Assembly: GCA_937920495.1 (NCBI GenBank) | Contig: CALEUQ010000005.1 | Location: forward strand, 1-64,000 | DNA length: 64,000 bases | From: an uncultured bacterium | GTDB lineage: Bacteria > Spirochaetota > UBA4802 > UB4802 | Reading direction: 5' to 3' | In this document: one piece after another, positions 16,289 through 25,926 of the stretch | How positions within the stretch are numbered: position 1 is the first letter of the stretch | Layout: each line of letters begins with the position of its first letter | Notes under the pieces: generated by a model | The model's input: the letters and a program-made list of their open reading frames with translations, nothing else | The model's database searches: none | Told to the model about the DNA's origin: nothing | Program-made: the position numbers and the translations under genes

Positions 16289-17848
16289 TTACTTTGTTTC
16301 AACTGCTAAGGTCTGGCGTAATTCACGTTTTAATATTTTACCGGAAGGATTTTTGGGCAATGCATTCATAATAAAGATTTTCTTTGGTGTTTTAAATCCT
16401 GCCAAACGTTGTTTGGCAAATGCAATGATCTCTTCCTCCGTCGCATGCATGTCCTTCTTCAGCACCACAGCTGCACATACAAGTTCAATCCATTTTGGAT
16501 CAGGCAATCCAAAGACCGCTACTTCAGCAATTGCAGGGTGCTGGTATAGTATCTCTTCAACTTCACGCGATGCAACATTTTCGCCACCTGTTTTTATCAT
16601 GTCCTTTTTACGGTCAACGACATACAGATATCCATCTTCATCAAATTTGCCTAAATCGCCACTGTGAAACCAGTCATACGCAAATGCTTCAGCTGTTTTA
16701 TCGGGATCGTCTAAATATCCGGTCATTACATGACCTGATCTGTGAACTATCTCACCAACCTGACCGGTGGGAACAAAGTTACCATCATCATCCATTAATG
16801 CAGTTTCAACATTAAGCACTGGTTTTCCCGCAGAACCTGGCTTTTTAAGCTGGTCTTCAGGTTTTAGTATGGTGGCAACTGGACCCATTTCTGTCTGTCC
16901 ATAGTAATTCCAAAGGCGCAAACCAGGGAAAAGTTCAGTTAAACGCTTAAGTACTTCCACAGGCATTATGCTTGCACCATACGCAGCTTTTTGTAGTGAA
17001 GTAAGATTATATTTTTTGAATTCAGGGTGATTGATGATCCCAATCCATACTGTTGGTGGTGAAAACATATGTGTGATGTGGTATTTTTCAATGAGCTGCA
17101 TCATGGCAACAGGATCTGCTTTATGTAATATTATATTTGTAGCACCCACATACAAAAATGGCATAAGGAAGCAATGAAGCTGTGCGCAGTGAAATAATGG
17201 CAATGCGTGCAGGCTGATGTCATGTGCCTGATATTCACCTTCAATGATGCAACTGAAATACTGAGACATCAGGGCTCGGTGCGACAGCATGGCGCCTTTT
17301 GGCTTTGATTCTGTTCCACTGGTGTATGGAATCTGTGCAATATCTTCTGGCTCAACAGTTGCAGGAATGTCGTGAGCAGGCATATCCTTCATCATTGTAA
17401 TGAGATTATCAAAACCCTTAGGGGTTTGAGTACCTTCAAGGGGTATAAACAGCCAATTTTGAACAGTTGTGCATTTATTGATAGCCGGGGCAATCACATG
17501 ATATAAATTATCTTCCACAATCACCATCTTTGATTTTGAATGATTGATAATATACGACATTTCATCGCCATTGAGCATATAATTTATGGGAACCTGAACT
17601 GCACCAATCTTTGAAAGGCCAACAAAGCTAATTGGATAATAATGTGAGTTGTATGCAATGATCGCTACACGATCACCTTTTTCAATCCCATACTGTTGCA
17701 TAAGGTGGCCAAAGCGGCAACATTCTTCTTCAAGCTGTCGAAAAGTGATATTATTTTCTCTGAATACAATCGCTAATTTGTTACCAAATCGTGAAGCAGC
17801 ACGGCGCACCATATCAGCTATTGTATCTCTGCAGTAAAGGTTAGCCAT
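16289..17848 (-). CDS. Acyl-CoA synthetase (FadD/ANL family)
   Basis: This 519-residue AMP-forming ligase has the P-loop PYTSGTESKPKGAMLSH (about 168-184), YYGQTEMGP, the hinge WFHSGDLGKFDEDGYLYVVD with RKKDMIKTGGEN, and the catalytic lysine segment LPKNPSGKILKRELR. The compact length and N terminus (MVRRAASRFGNKLAIVF) resemble FadD13-like medium/long-chain acyl-CoA synthetases. A GGAGGA ribosome site precedes the ATG. It is transcribed alone and divergent from the PFOR gene. The substrate is not determinable. Confidence 0.9.
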   Translation of the reverse strand: MANLYCRDTIADMVRRAASRFGNKLAIVFRENNITFRQLEEECCRFGHLMQQYGIEKGDRVAIIAYNSHYYPISFVGLSKIGAVQVPINYMLNGDEMSYIINHSKSKMVIVEDNLYHVIAPAINKCTTVQNWLFIPLEGTQTPKGFDNLITMMKDMPAHDIPATVEPEDIAQIPYTSGTESKPKGAMLSHRALMSQYFSCIIEGEYQAHDISLHALPLFHCAQLHCFLMPFLYVGATNIILHKADPVAMMQLIEKYHITHMFSPPTVWIGIINHPEFKKYNLTSLQKAAYGASIMPVEVLKRLTELFPGLRLWNYYGQTEMGPVATILKPEDQLKKPGSAGKPVLNVETALMDDDGNFVPTGQVGEIVHRSGHVMTGYLDDPDKTAEAFAYDWFHSGDLGKFDEDGYLYVVDRKKDMIKTGGENVASREVEEILYQHPAIAEVAVFGLPDPKWIELVCAAVVLKKDMHATEEEIIAFAKQRLAGFKTPKKIFIMNALPKNPSGKILKRELRQTLAVETK

Positions 17849-18052
17849 ATAGATCCTCCATTGATATTATAATATGATATATGACAAATATGAAATAAAC
17901 GAGCTGCCGTGCAAGCACAAAATGTTAATTAAATTTAAAATAGGCAAAGATGATACATAGATTAACTATCGAATAAAATGAATACTTTGAAATTATATAT
18001 TTAAATGCTATTTTAATTATACTATTTATGATGTGTTAAATAATTAATAGTA

Positions 18053-18126
18053 TAGCTCCCTTTGGCAGAGGGGGTCTATGATATGTTTATTATGTTCACA
18101 AATTTTATTTAAGGAATAAATCGTGG
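18053..18126 (-). repeat. GTACACC stem-loop repeat, copy 4 (inverted)
   Basis: Read on the minus strand this matches copy 2: a distal TTTATTCCTTAAATAAAATT palindrome, then the TGTGAACATAATAAACATAT flank and a decayed hairpin (AGCTCCCTTTGGCAGAGGGGG on plus). It lies in the 477-bp gap between the divergent acyl-CoA synthetase and PFOR genes; the rest of that gap is AT-rich and shows only the PFOR ribosome site AAGGAGAAA. Confidence 0.7.
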
Positions 18127-18325
18127 ATTTTTCAAAAAATTGTAGTATTGATTTTGAATTTTATTATTTGTTTTTTTAATTGACTTAGTTTATATTGTTT
18201 TAGGAAGGTTATAGACACGCCGTGATTGTTCTTTAATCAAAATTTTGAATACGTAACAAGCTCAGTATAACGATGAGTGAGGGATTTTTTATATTTAAAA
18301 TCAAAACAGAAAGGAGAAAGCTTTC

Positions 18326-21300
18326 ATGGCAAAAAAGATTATGAAATCAATGGATGGTAACGAAGCTGCTGCGTACATATCGTATGCGTTTACTGAGGTT
18401 GCTGCCATCTATCCCATTACACCATCTTCCCCCATGGCTGAACATGTTGACGAGTGGGCTGCTCACGGTAAAAAAAATATTTTTGGGCAGGTTGTACGCG
18501 TTGTTGAGATGCAATCTGAAGCAGGCGCTGCTGCTGCTGTTCATGGTTCATTGCAGGCAGGTTCGCTTACCACAACGTACACTGCCTCGCAGGGGTTGCT
18601 GTTGATGATCCCCAACATGTATAAGATTGCTGCAGAATTACTCCCTGCGGTCTTTCATGTCAGCGCTCGTTCCATATCAGCTCAGGCATTATCCATATTT
18701 GGTGATCATCAGGATATCAATGCATGCAGGCAAACGGGGTTTGCTATGCTGGCAAGCGGTGGAGTGCAGGAGGTTATGGATTTAGCCGCTGTTGCGCATC
18801 TTTCGGCAATAAAATCACGTATACCATTTTTGCATTTTTTTGATGGATTCAGAACATCTCATGAAATACAGAAGATTGAAGTTCTGGATTATGATGATCT
18901 GGCAAAGCTCATTGATTATGCAAAGTTAGAAGAATTCAGAAACAATGCATTGAATCCAGAACAGCCCGTTACACGTGGCACAGCGCAGAATCCTGATATT
19001 TATTTCCAGGCAAGAGAAGTGAGCAACATCTTTTATCAGGCTATACCTGATATTGTAGATGAATACATGAGGCAAATAAGCAAGCTAACCGGAAGAGAAT
19101 ACCATCCTTTTACATATTACGGTGCACCTGATGCCGAGCACATAATAGTAGCAATGGGCTCGGTAACAGAAACAATTAAAGAAACAATTGACTACCTGCT
19201 CACACAAGGCCAAAAAGTTGGGCTTGTTACCTGTCATCTCTACAGGCCATTTTCAGCAAAATATTTTTTTAATGTGTTGCCACGCACTGTTACACGTATT
19301 GCAGTACTTGATAGAACAAAAGAACCCGGATCCATTGGCGAACCGCTGTATCTTGATGTTCGTGCAGCATTTTATGGAACAGCCAACCAGCCTGTTATAG
19401 TTGGTGGTAGGTATGGATTGAGTTCCAAAGATACTACACCAGCACAGATTCTAGCAGTGTATAATAATCTCACGCTCAATGAACCAAAGAATGGATTTAC
19501 TGTAGGTATAGTGGATGATGTAACCTTTACATCACTGCCATTGCCTGAGGAAACAAGCGTGGTTCCCGAAGGTACCTTTGAAGGTAAATTTTTTGGTGTA
19601 GGATCTGACGGGACTGTTGGTGCCAATAAGAATTCAATCAAAATTATTGGCGACAACACTGATTTATATGCTCAGGCCTACTTTGCATATGATTCAAAGA
19701 AGTCAGGTGGTGTGACTGTATCTCATCTGCGCTTTGGGAAAAAACCAATCAGGTCTACCTATCTGGTTAACCATCCTGATTTTGTTGCCTGCCATGTTCC
19801 CGCATATCTGGATAAATATGATATTTTAAAAGGCCTGAAGAAAGGAGGCACATTCCTGCTTAACTCACTGTGGGATGAGGAGGAAACTAAAAAGAAGCTG
19901 CCGGATCACATTAAACGATATTTAGCTGAAAATAATATAAAATTTTATATTATCAACGCAACAGAAATATCCGAACGTATTGGGCTTCCTGGCAGAACCA
20001 ATACCATAATGCAGGCAGCTTTCTTCAAAGTAAGCAATGTCATCCCTTATGAAATAGCTGAGAAGGAAATGAAGGATGCCATCGAAAAAACTTATGGCAG
20101 AAAAGGTGCTGATGTTGTGAGCAAAAATATGGCTGCGGTTGATGAGGGCGCAAAAAATGTAATAGAGGTCAAAGTCCCTGAAGAATGGAAAAATATAGAG
20201 CTTCCCGGAAAACCAAAATTTGAAGAATTGCCCGAATTTATCCGTGAAGTAGTGGAACCAATGAATCGATTGGAGGGCGATAGTTTACCGGTAAGTACCT
20301 TCTTGCCAAGACCAGATGGGACATTCCCTCCAGGTACCACTCAGTATGAAAAACGCGGTATTGCTGTCAATGTTCCTGAGTGGCAGCCGGATAACTGTAT
20401 ACAGTGTAATCAGTGTGCGTATGTATGCCCACACGCCGTTATCCGTCCATTCCTTCTTAATGACGAAGAAATGAAAAAAGCACCAGCTGATATGCCGGTA
20501 CTTGAAGCAAAGGGCAAAGGCCTTGAAGGGCTTAAATTCAGGATTCAGATTAGCCCACTTGATTGTACAGGTTGTGGCAACTGTGCTGAAGAATGTCCGG
20601 CAAAAGAAAAAGCATTGATTATGAAGCCGCTTGAAAGTCAGCTTGGTCAGCAGAAATACTGGGACTTTATAGTGAAGAATGTTACGTATAAAGATAATTT
20701 GATGAATAAATACACTGTTAAAGGCAGTCAGTTCTGCCAGCCACTTTTTGAATTCTCGGGTGCATGTGCAGGCTGTGGGGAAACTCCCTACATCAAGCTT
20801 ATTACTCAGCTTTTTGGTGATAGGATGCTGATTGCCAATGCAACCGGGTGTTCTTCAATTTATGGTGGTTCTGCGCCGGCAACACCTTACTGTGTTAATG
20901 CACAGGGAAGGGGGCCTGCATGGGCAAGTTCACTTTTTGAGGATGCAGGTGAGTACGGTTATGGCATGTATCTGGGTGTTACGCAACAACGTAACAAGCT
21001 TGCACAACTTTTAGATACAATTGCAAAAACAACAACTAACGCCCAACTTAAAGATGCAGCGCTCCAGTGGCTTGCAGGCAAGGATAATGCTGAAAAATCA
21101 CGCGAAGCTACCGCTAAACTTTTACCACTTTTGAGGGGCGATAGTTCTCAAGAAGCAGCTTTAGTGTTGAAATTAGCTCGATATCTGGAAAAGAAATCAA
21201 TATGGGTGTTTGGTGGCGACGGTTTTGCCTACGATATTGGATTTGGTGGGCTTGATCACGTTATAGCTTCTGGCGAGGATATAAATATTTTGGTTATGGA

Positions 21301-21847
21301 TACCGAAGTGTATTCAAATACAGGTGGTCAATCCTCAAAGGCAACACCATTAGCAGCACAGGCTAAGTTTGCTGCAGCTGGTAAGCGGGTACGTAAAAAA
21401 GATTTAGGACTTATGGCCATTACGTATGGCTATGTATATGTAGCACAGGTTGCAATGGGTGCAAGTCAGATGCAGTATATGCGCGCAATTACTGAGGCAG
21501 AAAGCTATCCGGGGCCATCTCTTATTATTGCGTATGCACCGTGTATCAATCACGGATTAAAAGATGGTATGGGAAAATCACAGGAAGAAGAAAAGAAAGC
21601 AGTAGAATGCGGTTACTGGACATTATGGCGGTACAATCCATTGCTTGAAAAAGAAGGCAAAAATCCATTTATACTTGATTCCAGGGAGCCTCAATGGGAC
21701 AAGTTTAATGATTTCCTTATGGGTGAAGTTCGATATTCAGCATTAAAGAATGAATTTCCCCACGTTGCAGAAGAACTGTTTGCTGCTGCACTTGAAAATG
21801 CTAAATGGCGGTATAACAATTACAAGAAACTTGCAGCCCAGTCATAA
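18326..21847 (+). CDS. nifJ: Pyruvate:ferredoxin (flavodoxin) oxidoreductase
   Basis: This 1173-residue single-chain PFOR oxidises pyruvate to acetyl-CoA and CO2 and reduces ferredoxin or flavodoxin. In order it has the alpha-type domain (GNEAAAYISYAFTEVAAIYP, YPITPSSPMAEHVDEW), the CoA/gamma region (GVGSDGTVGANKNS at about 419), two [4Fe-4S] motifs (CIQCNQCAYVCPHAV and CTGCGNCAEECPAKEKA), and the TPP domain with CAGCGETPYIKLI, GDGFAYDIGFGGLDH and YSNTGGQSSKATP. A fourth-cluster cysteine lies in CINHG near the end. AAGGAGAAA lies just upstream. It is monocistronic and indicates a fermentative or anaerobic central metabolism. Confidence 0.97.
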   Translation: MAKKIMKSMDGNEAAAYISYAFTEVAAIYPITPSSPMAEHVDEWAAHGKKNIFGQVVRVVEMQSEAGAAAAVHGSLQAGSLTTTYTASQGLLLMIPNMYKIAAELLPAVFHVSARSISAQALSIFGDHQDINACRQTGFAMLASGGVQEVMDLAAVAHLSAIKSRIPFLHFFDGFRTSHEIQKIEVLDYDDLAKLIDYAKLEEFRNNALNPEQPVTRGTAQNPDIYFQAREVSNIFYQAIPDIVDEYMRQISKLTGREYHPFTYYGAPDAEHIIVAMGSVTETIKETIDYLLTQGQKVGLVTCHLYRPFSAKYFFNVLPRTVTRIAVLDRTKEPGSIGEPLYLDVRAAFYGTANQPVIVGGRYGLSSKDTTPAQILAVYNNLTLNEPKNGFTVGIVDDVTFTSLPLPEETSVVPEGTFEGKFFGVGSDGTVGANKNSIKIIGDNTDLYAQAYFAYDSKKSGGVTVSHLRFGKKPIRSTYLVNHPDFVACHVPAYLDKYDILKGLKKGGTFLLNSLWDEEETKKKLPDHIKRYLAENNIKFYIINATEISERIGLPGRTNTIMQAAFFKVSNVIPYEIAEKEMKDAIEKTYGRKGADVVSKNMAAVDEGAKNVIEVKVPEEWKNIELPGKPKFEELPEFIREVVEPMNRLEGDSLPVSTFLPRPDGTFPPGTTQYEKRGIAVNVPEWQPDNCIQCNQCAYVCPHAVIRPFLLNDEEMKKAPADMPVLEAKGKGLEGLKFRIQISPLDCTGCGNCAEECPAKEKALIMKPLESQLGQQKYWDFIVKNVTYKDNLMNKYTVKGSQFCQPLFEFSGACAGCGETPYIKLITQLFGDRMLIANATGCSSIYGGSAPATPYCVNAQGRGPAWASSLFEDAGEYGYGMYLGVTQQRNKLAQLLDTIAKTTTNAQLKDAALQWLAGKDNAEKSREATAKLLPLLRGDSSQEAALVLKLARYLEKKSIWVFGGDGFAYDIGFGGLDHVIASGEDINILVMDTEVYSNTGGQSSKATPLAAQAKFAAAGKRVRKKDLGLMAITYGYVYVAQVAMGASQMQYMRAITEAESYPGPSLIIAYAPCINHGLKDGMGKSQEEEKKAVECGYWTLWRYNPLLEKEGKNPFILDSREPQWDKFNDFLMGEVRYSALKNEFPHVAEELFAAALENAKWRYNNYKKLAAQS

Positions 21848-21863
21848 ACTATATAATATACTA

Positions 21864-21892
21864 CAGGGAGCTTTAGCAATGGAAGCTCCCTG
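21864..21892 (+). terminator. Hairpin downstream of PFOR
   Basis: CAGGGAGCTT (21864-21873) and AAGCTCCCTG (21883-21892) form a perfect 10-bp stem over a 9-nt loop, 16 bp after the stop. The T-run is missing (ATACTACT), so termination is likely but not textbook. It lies between two convergent genes. Confidence 0.6.
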
Positions 21893-21898
21893 ATACTA

Positions 21899-22063
21899 CT
21901 ATGCCTGTGTATTAATTACTTTACCTTTATTTTCTTCTTCAGGGGTTTTTGGTACTTCGCTTAATCTGTTTAGCGTTTCTTCAACAGTGTTTTTTCCCAT
22001 CTCTTTTGTTCTTTGCAACACACCCTGAGTGTTGGTTGATACATCATTAATTTTATTTATCAT
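21899..22063 (-). CDS. 54-residue small acidic protein
   Basis: ATG at 22063 is preceded by AGGGAGGG, one of the strongest ribosome sites in the window, and opens 54 codons (start MINKINDVSTNTQGVLQRT, end NKGKVINTQA) ending at a TAG. The product is soluble, helical in prediction by eye (VEETLNRLSEV) and rich in Glu, Lys, Asn and Thr. It has no family I recognise. It sits convergent with PFOR and shares the intergenic hairpin as a possible terminator. The strong ribosome site argues it is real. Confidence 0.6.
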   Translation of the reverse strand: MINKINDVSTNTQGVLQRTKEMGKNTVEETLNRLSEVPKTPEEENKGKVINTQA

Positions 22064-22121
22064 GTAACCCTCCCTTGCAAATAAATTTACTTATAGTGTT
22101 ATTCCAAACTTGACTGCGGTT

Positions 22122-22200
22122 TACTCCCTCATAGTCATTCTGAGCTTGACTCAGAATCTATTCATATCCAACATCCCGGATCAAGTCCAGGATGACACAT
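22122..22200. repeat. Two GTCATTC-type intergenic palindromes
   Basis: GTCATTCTGAGCTTGACTCA contains TTCTGAG-CTTGA-CTCAGAA (perfect 7-bp arms). It is followed by the imperfect palindrome CATCCCGGATCAAGTCCAGG ATG. These resemble the REP-like intergenic palindromes seen in many bacterial genomes; a related element lies at 51203-51243. Confidence 0.6.
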
Positions 22201-22219
22201 TGTTGAAATAAAACGTAAA

Positions 22220-23008
22220 TCATTTCTTCTTTGGCAATGGTATAAATGAACTTGTTGTTTTAATATATTCAATATATTCAGGGCGTTTTTCTTTTAATGA
22301 GCTTTCAAGCAATGTAACACCTGAAACTTTTAAAAGCATGTATGTGATCCAGATAGGTGAGATGATTGTTACTATCCCGTATGGAACAGGCAGGGCAATA
22401 ATAAAAATCCCCCACCACATAAGTGATTCGCCAAAATAATTTGGATGGCGTGAATAATACCATAAACCCTGGTTCATAACTTTTCCTGCATTTGCAGGGT
22501 TGTGAATAAATTTATAAAGCTGTATATCGGCAACTGTTTCAAATATAAAACCGGTGAGCCATACCAGAATGCCAATATAATCAGTTGCTAAAATCCTGGT
22601 AGGTTTAAGTGCAGTAATTCCAATTTGAGCAGACAGTGAAATAATGATAAGAAGCAATCCCTGAAGCCAGAACACTTTAAATAGGCTTATAATCCAGAAG
22701 TTTTTGGGATTTTTATTACGCATTGCTGTATACCGTGGGTCTTCACCTTTGCCACGTTTTCGGTAAAAAATGTAGATGGATAGTCGCAATCCCCATAGAA
22801 GTACAAGCACAACTATAATTGTTGCCCTTACGGTGTATCCCTGAAAGAAGATATATGTGAGCAATGATACAAGAATGAATCCCAATCCCCAGAATACATC
22901 TGCAATACTTGCATCTTTTGTAATAAGGCTTATGATCCATGCAAGGGTAAAAAATATAAGGATTGCTATCAGGTTATAAATGACTATCTGCACAATAGAT
23001 TCTATCAT
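22220..23008 (-). CDS. DUF1295 / steroid-reductase-like membrane protein
   Basis: This 262-residue polytopic protein (about seven membrane segments) belongs to the DUF1295 family, related to 3-oxo-5-alpha-steroid dehydrogenase and isoprenylcysteine methyltransferase folds. The signature is GLWYYSRHPNYFGESLMWWG near residue 185, followed by the C-terminal helix LLESSLKEKRPEY. Members are thought to reduce or modify lipids, but no bacterial function is firmly known here. The frame opens at a TTG (23023); the ATG at 23008 is preferred because GGAG lies 9 nt upstream. It follows the trifunctional acyltransferase fusion on the same strand with a 72-bp gap, consistent with a lipid role. Confidence 0.85.
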   Translation of the reverse strand: MIESIVQIVIYNLIAILIFFTLAWIISLITKDASIADVFWGLGFILVSLLTYIFFQGYTVRATIIVVLVLLWGLRLSIYIFYRKRGKGEDPRYTAMRNKNPKNFWIISLFKVFWLQGLLLIIISLSAQIGITALKPTRILATDYIGILVWLTGFIFETVADIQLYKFIHNPANAGKVMNQGLWYYSRHPNYFGESLMWWGIFIIALPVPYGIVTIISPIWITYMLLKVSGVTLLESSLKEKRPEYIEYIKTTSSFIPLPKKK

Positions 23009-23080
23009 TATAGCTATCTCCAAAACTTATATTATTAAAAACATACAAAGTGTTACTATCAAAGTCAAATTAATTATTTT

Positions 23081-25534
23081 TTATGTGAGCTTGTGTGCGA
23101 TAGCATCTCGGGTCTTTGCCACAATATCATCCACAGTGAGTGTATCAGGATACATTGGGGGCAGTATATGTATACTTATTGGTGTTGGTCTGGGTAGTAT
23201 ATTGCCACGTTTGAATGATTGGTATGCACCATTAATTGCTATCGGTACTACCGGACAATTAAGTTCTTTGCTTAAGATAGCAAATGTCTTTTTAAAGGTT
23301 CCAAGCTGTCCATCAACAGTACGAGTACCTTCAGGGAATATTATAATGTTACGTTTATTCTGAAGAATGGATGCCATTTTCTGAATGGAATCCTTAAGGT
23401 TAGTATCGATATTAACGATTATAGTATTCATTAACTTAGCCAGAGAATCTCCCCGGGATACTTTAATAAAACCAAGTTCACGGGATAAAAAGTAGGTGTA
23501 TATTAATGTTTTATTTGGTAATGATGAAATAAGAAGAACGGAATCTAAAAAACTTTGATGATTTGGGGCAAATATAACGGGGTTATCTGGAATATTTTCT
23601 TTACCGTAAAGATGTAATTTGAAATATAGTTTTGTTATTGGCTTGAGAATATATTTTGCAAATAAAATTAAAGAAAATCCATGCTTAAAAGTATATGAGG
23701 TGTTTTTGATAATAACCTGTAGCCAGTTCTGAGCCTGTTCTTCAAATTTTAATTTATGCTGGGCAATAAAAATAGATAAACCTTCAACGGTAGGATTATT
23801 GAGGATATCAGCATTTGATATACTAATGCCAAATGTTTCTTCAATATATGTCTGAAAAGAAAGTATGCCTAAGGAATCCAGATTAAGATCCAGCAAAAGG
23901 TTGTGATGAGGTAATACTTTTCTACGAGTATGAATAGTTAAAAATCTCTGGATTGATTTATATTCAACCGTTTTGGGTTCTTTTATGTTTGTATGTTTTT
24001 CTTCTTTTTCTTCGTTTGCTACAAGTTGCTTTACTACATATCGCTGGAGTTTGCCCAATCTGGTTTTTGGCAATTCATCTTTGGAGATAGTTATTTTAGT
24101 AATATGCTTATAACTTGCAACGCTGGCATTATATCGGTTGATGACTTTTCGTTTTATTGTTTCCAGGATATTGACAATATTTTCCTTTGCAATCATACTG
24201 TAATCAGGATGAATGACTGCCGTAAGATTCCCCTTATCTTCAATTACTCCTATTTCCTTTATGAGCGGTGATATGCGTAAGATGTGTTTTTCAATTTCTT
24301 CAGGGTTTATATTTTTACCACTGGGTAACACAATCATATCATCCTTTCTGCCTGTTATATAAAGGTATCCATCATTATCAAAATAACCGGTATCTTTAGT
24401 ATGAAACCATCCATCAGTAATGACCTGATCTGTTGCCTTCTTGTTTTTGTAATATCCTTTCATTACATTTCTGCCTTTAACCAGAATTTCTCCATCAACT
24501 ATCTTTACTTCTGTTCCTTTAACTGGTAAACCAACAGAGCCCAACTTTACTTTTGAAAAAGGGTTAAAGGCAACCAAAGGTGCAGTTTCGGTTAATCCGT
24601 ATCCTTCAACCAGATTAAACCCCAATGTTTTGAGGTCATTAGCAACTTTTGGATCTAATTTGGCGCCACCGGTAAGAAAAGCATGAATATGGCCACCAAA
24701 CGCATTGTGTATCTTCTTAAAAAGTAGTTTTGAAAATGTTAGATTATTCACTGCTTTTGCTACTAAAAATAGACTATATGCAACTGGATTCTTTTTTACT
24801 GCAGCCATGATGTTTTTATGCAAAAGTTCATATAAACGAGGTATTCCTAAAAACATGGTGACACTGTGCTTCTGCAATGCAGCCAGTATTTTATCAAGCA
24901 CCAGCTCTTTTACCATCACTACAGAAGCATTGAGATACAGCGGTGCGGTAACACAACCCTGTAGTGGGAAGATATGGTAAAATGGCAACAATGCAATCAT
25001 GCGGTCATCCTGCGTAAGCATCTTTAGATCAGCAATTGCCTGGATGCTGCAAAGCAGGTTATCGTAGGTGAGCATAACTCCTTTTGGTTTTCCAGTTGTG
25101 CCTGATGTGTACATAATGATTGCAGTATCATTGTAATTGATTTCAGGAAATGGCAGTGTTGTATCTGGTTTAGATTGTATTTGTTCTAATATCAATACAC
25201 GGGGTTTAAATTTTATCAGTTTCAATGTCCTTTTTACTGTAGGTAGGGTATTAATTGAGCAATATATTGCTTTAGGTGTACAGTTATTGAGAATATATGA
25301 TAGCTCATGTTCTTTCAGGTTATAATCACATGGGACTGCGATTCCTTTTTTAGCCCATACACTGTAGAATGCATAAATCCATTCAGGGCTGTTTTCGGCA
25401 AATATGAGGACTCTATCTCCTTTGTTAATTTTTAAATTTAAAGCAAACGAAGTAATATTTTGAATAAGTTCGTTATATGAAATTTCTTTATCTGCAATGT
25501 ATATTGCTATTTTGTCAGAAGGTTTTGGGAACAT
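23081..25534 (-). CDS. Trifunctional AMP-ligase / acyl carrier / PlsC acyltransferase fusion (Aas-like)
   Basis: The 817-residue protein joins three activities. Residues 1-505 are an AMP-binding acyl ligase (MYTSGTTGKPKGVMLTY at 141-157, GYGLTETAPL, GWFHTKDTGYF, ITGRKDDMIVLPSGKN). Residues about 520-592 are a carrier domain with the phosphopantetheine serine Ser554 in LDLNLDSLGILSF. Residues about 630-817 are a PlsC-type 1-acyl-glycerophosphate acyltransferase with NHQSFLD (658-664) and FPEGTRT (733-739). Together they would activate a free fatty acid, hold it on the carrier and place it on a lysophospholipid, as the E. coli Aas protein does with separate ACP. AGGAGAA precedes the ATG. Confidence 0.92.
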   Translation of the reverse strand: MFPKPSDKIAIYIADKEISYNELIQNITSFALNLKINKGDRVLIFAENSPEWIYAFYSVWAKKGIAVPCDYNLKEHELSYILNNCTPKAIYCSINTLPTVKRTLKLIKFKPRVLILEQIQSKPDTTLPFPEINYNDTAIIMYTSGTTGKPKGVMLTYDNLLCSIQAIADLKMLTQDDRMIALLPFYHIFPLQGCVTAPLYLNASVVMVKELVLDKILAALQKHSVTMFLGIPRLYELLHKNIMAAVKKNPVAYSLFLVAKAVNNLTFSKLLFKKIHNAFGGHIHAFLTGGAKLDPKVANDLKTLGFNLVEGYGLTETAPLVAFNPFSKVKLGSVGLPVKGTEVKIVDGEILVKGRNVMKGYYKNKKATDQVITDGWFHTKDTGYFDNDGYLYITGRKDDMIVLPSGKNINPEEIEKHILRISPLIKEIGVIEDKGNLTAVIHPDYSMIAKENIVNILETIKRKVINRYNASVASYKHITKITISKDELPKTRLGKLQRYVVKQLVANEEKEEKHTNIKEPKTVEYKSIQRFLTIHTRRKVLPHHNLLLDLNLDSLGILSFQTYIEETFGISISNADILNNPTVEGLSIFIAQHKLKFEEQAQNWLQVIIKNTSYTFKHGFSLILFAKYILKPITKLYFKLHLYGKENIPDNPVIFAPNHQSFLDSVLLISSLPNKTLIYTYFLSRELGFIKVSRGDSLAKLMNTIIVNIDTNLKDSIQKMASILQNKRNIIIFPEGTRTVDGQLGTFKKTFAILSKELNCPVVPIAINGAYQSFKRGNILPRPTPISIHILPPMYPDTLTVDDIVAKTRDAIAHKLT

Positions 25535-25926
25535 GGGTTATTCTCCTAACAGGATATGTAAAAGAAATGTTGCACTCATTTAGATAACTTGGAGTATCAT
25601 TATGCATACTGTAATAGTAATTTCCATAGTAACTATTACATAGAGTACATATCAATAGTTTCACAATTAGTTTAATGAAAATTTGCAATCATTTTATAAT
25701 AAATACAAATTTATAATCAGTTGTCAAGTACAATTAAAAGTTATACCATAGGTGAACAATACCATATAATGTCAGATTTCTGAAGCAGGCAATGTAAAAT
25801 TTAAAATTTTAAAATATGGTATTTAAATACATAAACATCAAATAAAAATATAAAAAATCTTGCCAAACTCTTATGTTGCTGTAATATATCATGAAATTAC
25901 CTAACTAGATCTAATAAGAGTTTGCT
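25535..25926. other. AT-rich divergent intergenic region with an inverted repeat
   Basis: This gap separates two divergent genes. GTAATAGT (25611-25618) and ACTATTAC (25632-25639) form an inverted repeat that could be a regulator binding site upstream of the acyltransferase fusion. I see no gene, RNA or copy of the two repeat families here. Confidence 0.3.

Noticed and set aside
19372..19659. Long open frames antisense to PFOR and other large genes (also 20092-20340, 12967-13305, 60797-61021)
   Set aside because: They have no ribosome sites or recognisable domains and lie wholly inside conserved genes, so they are shadows of strong coding frames.
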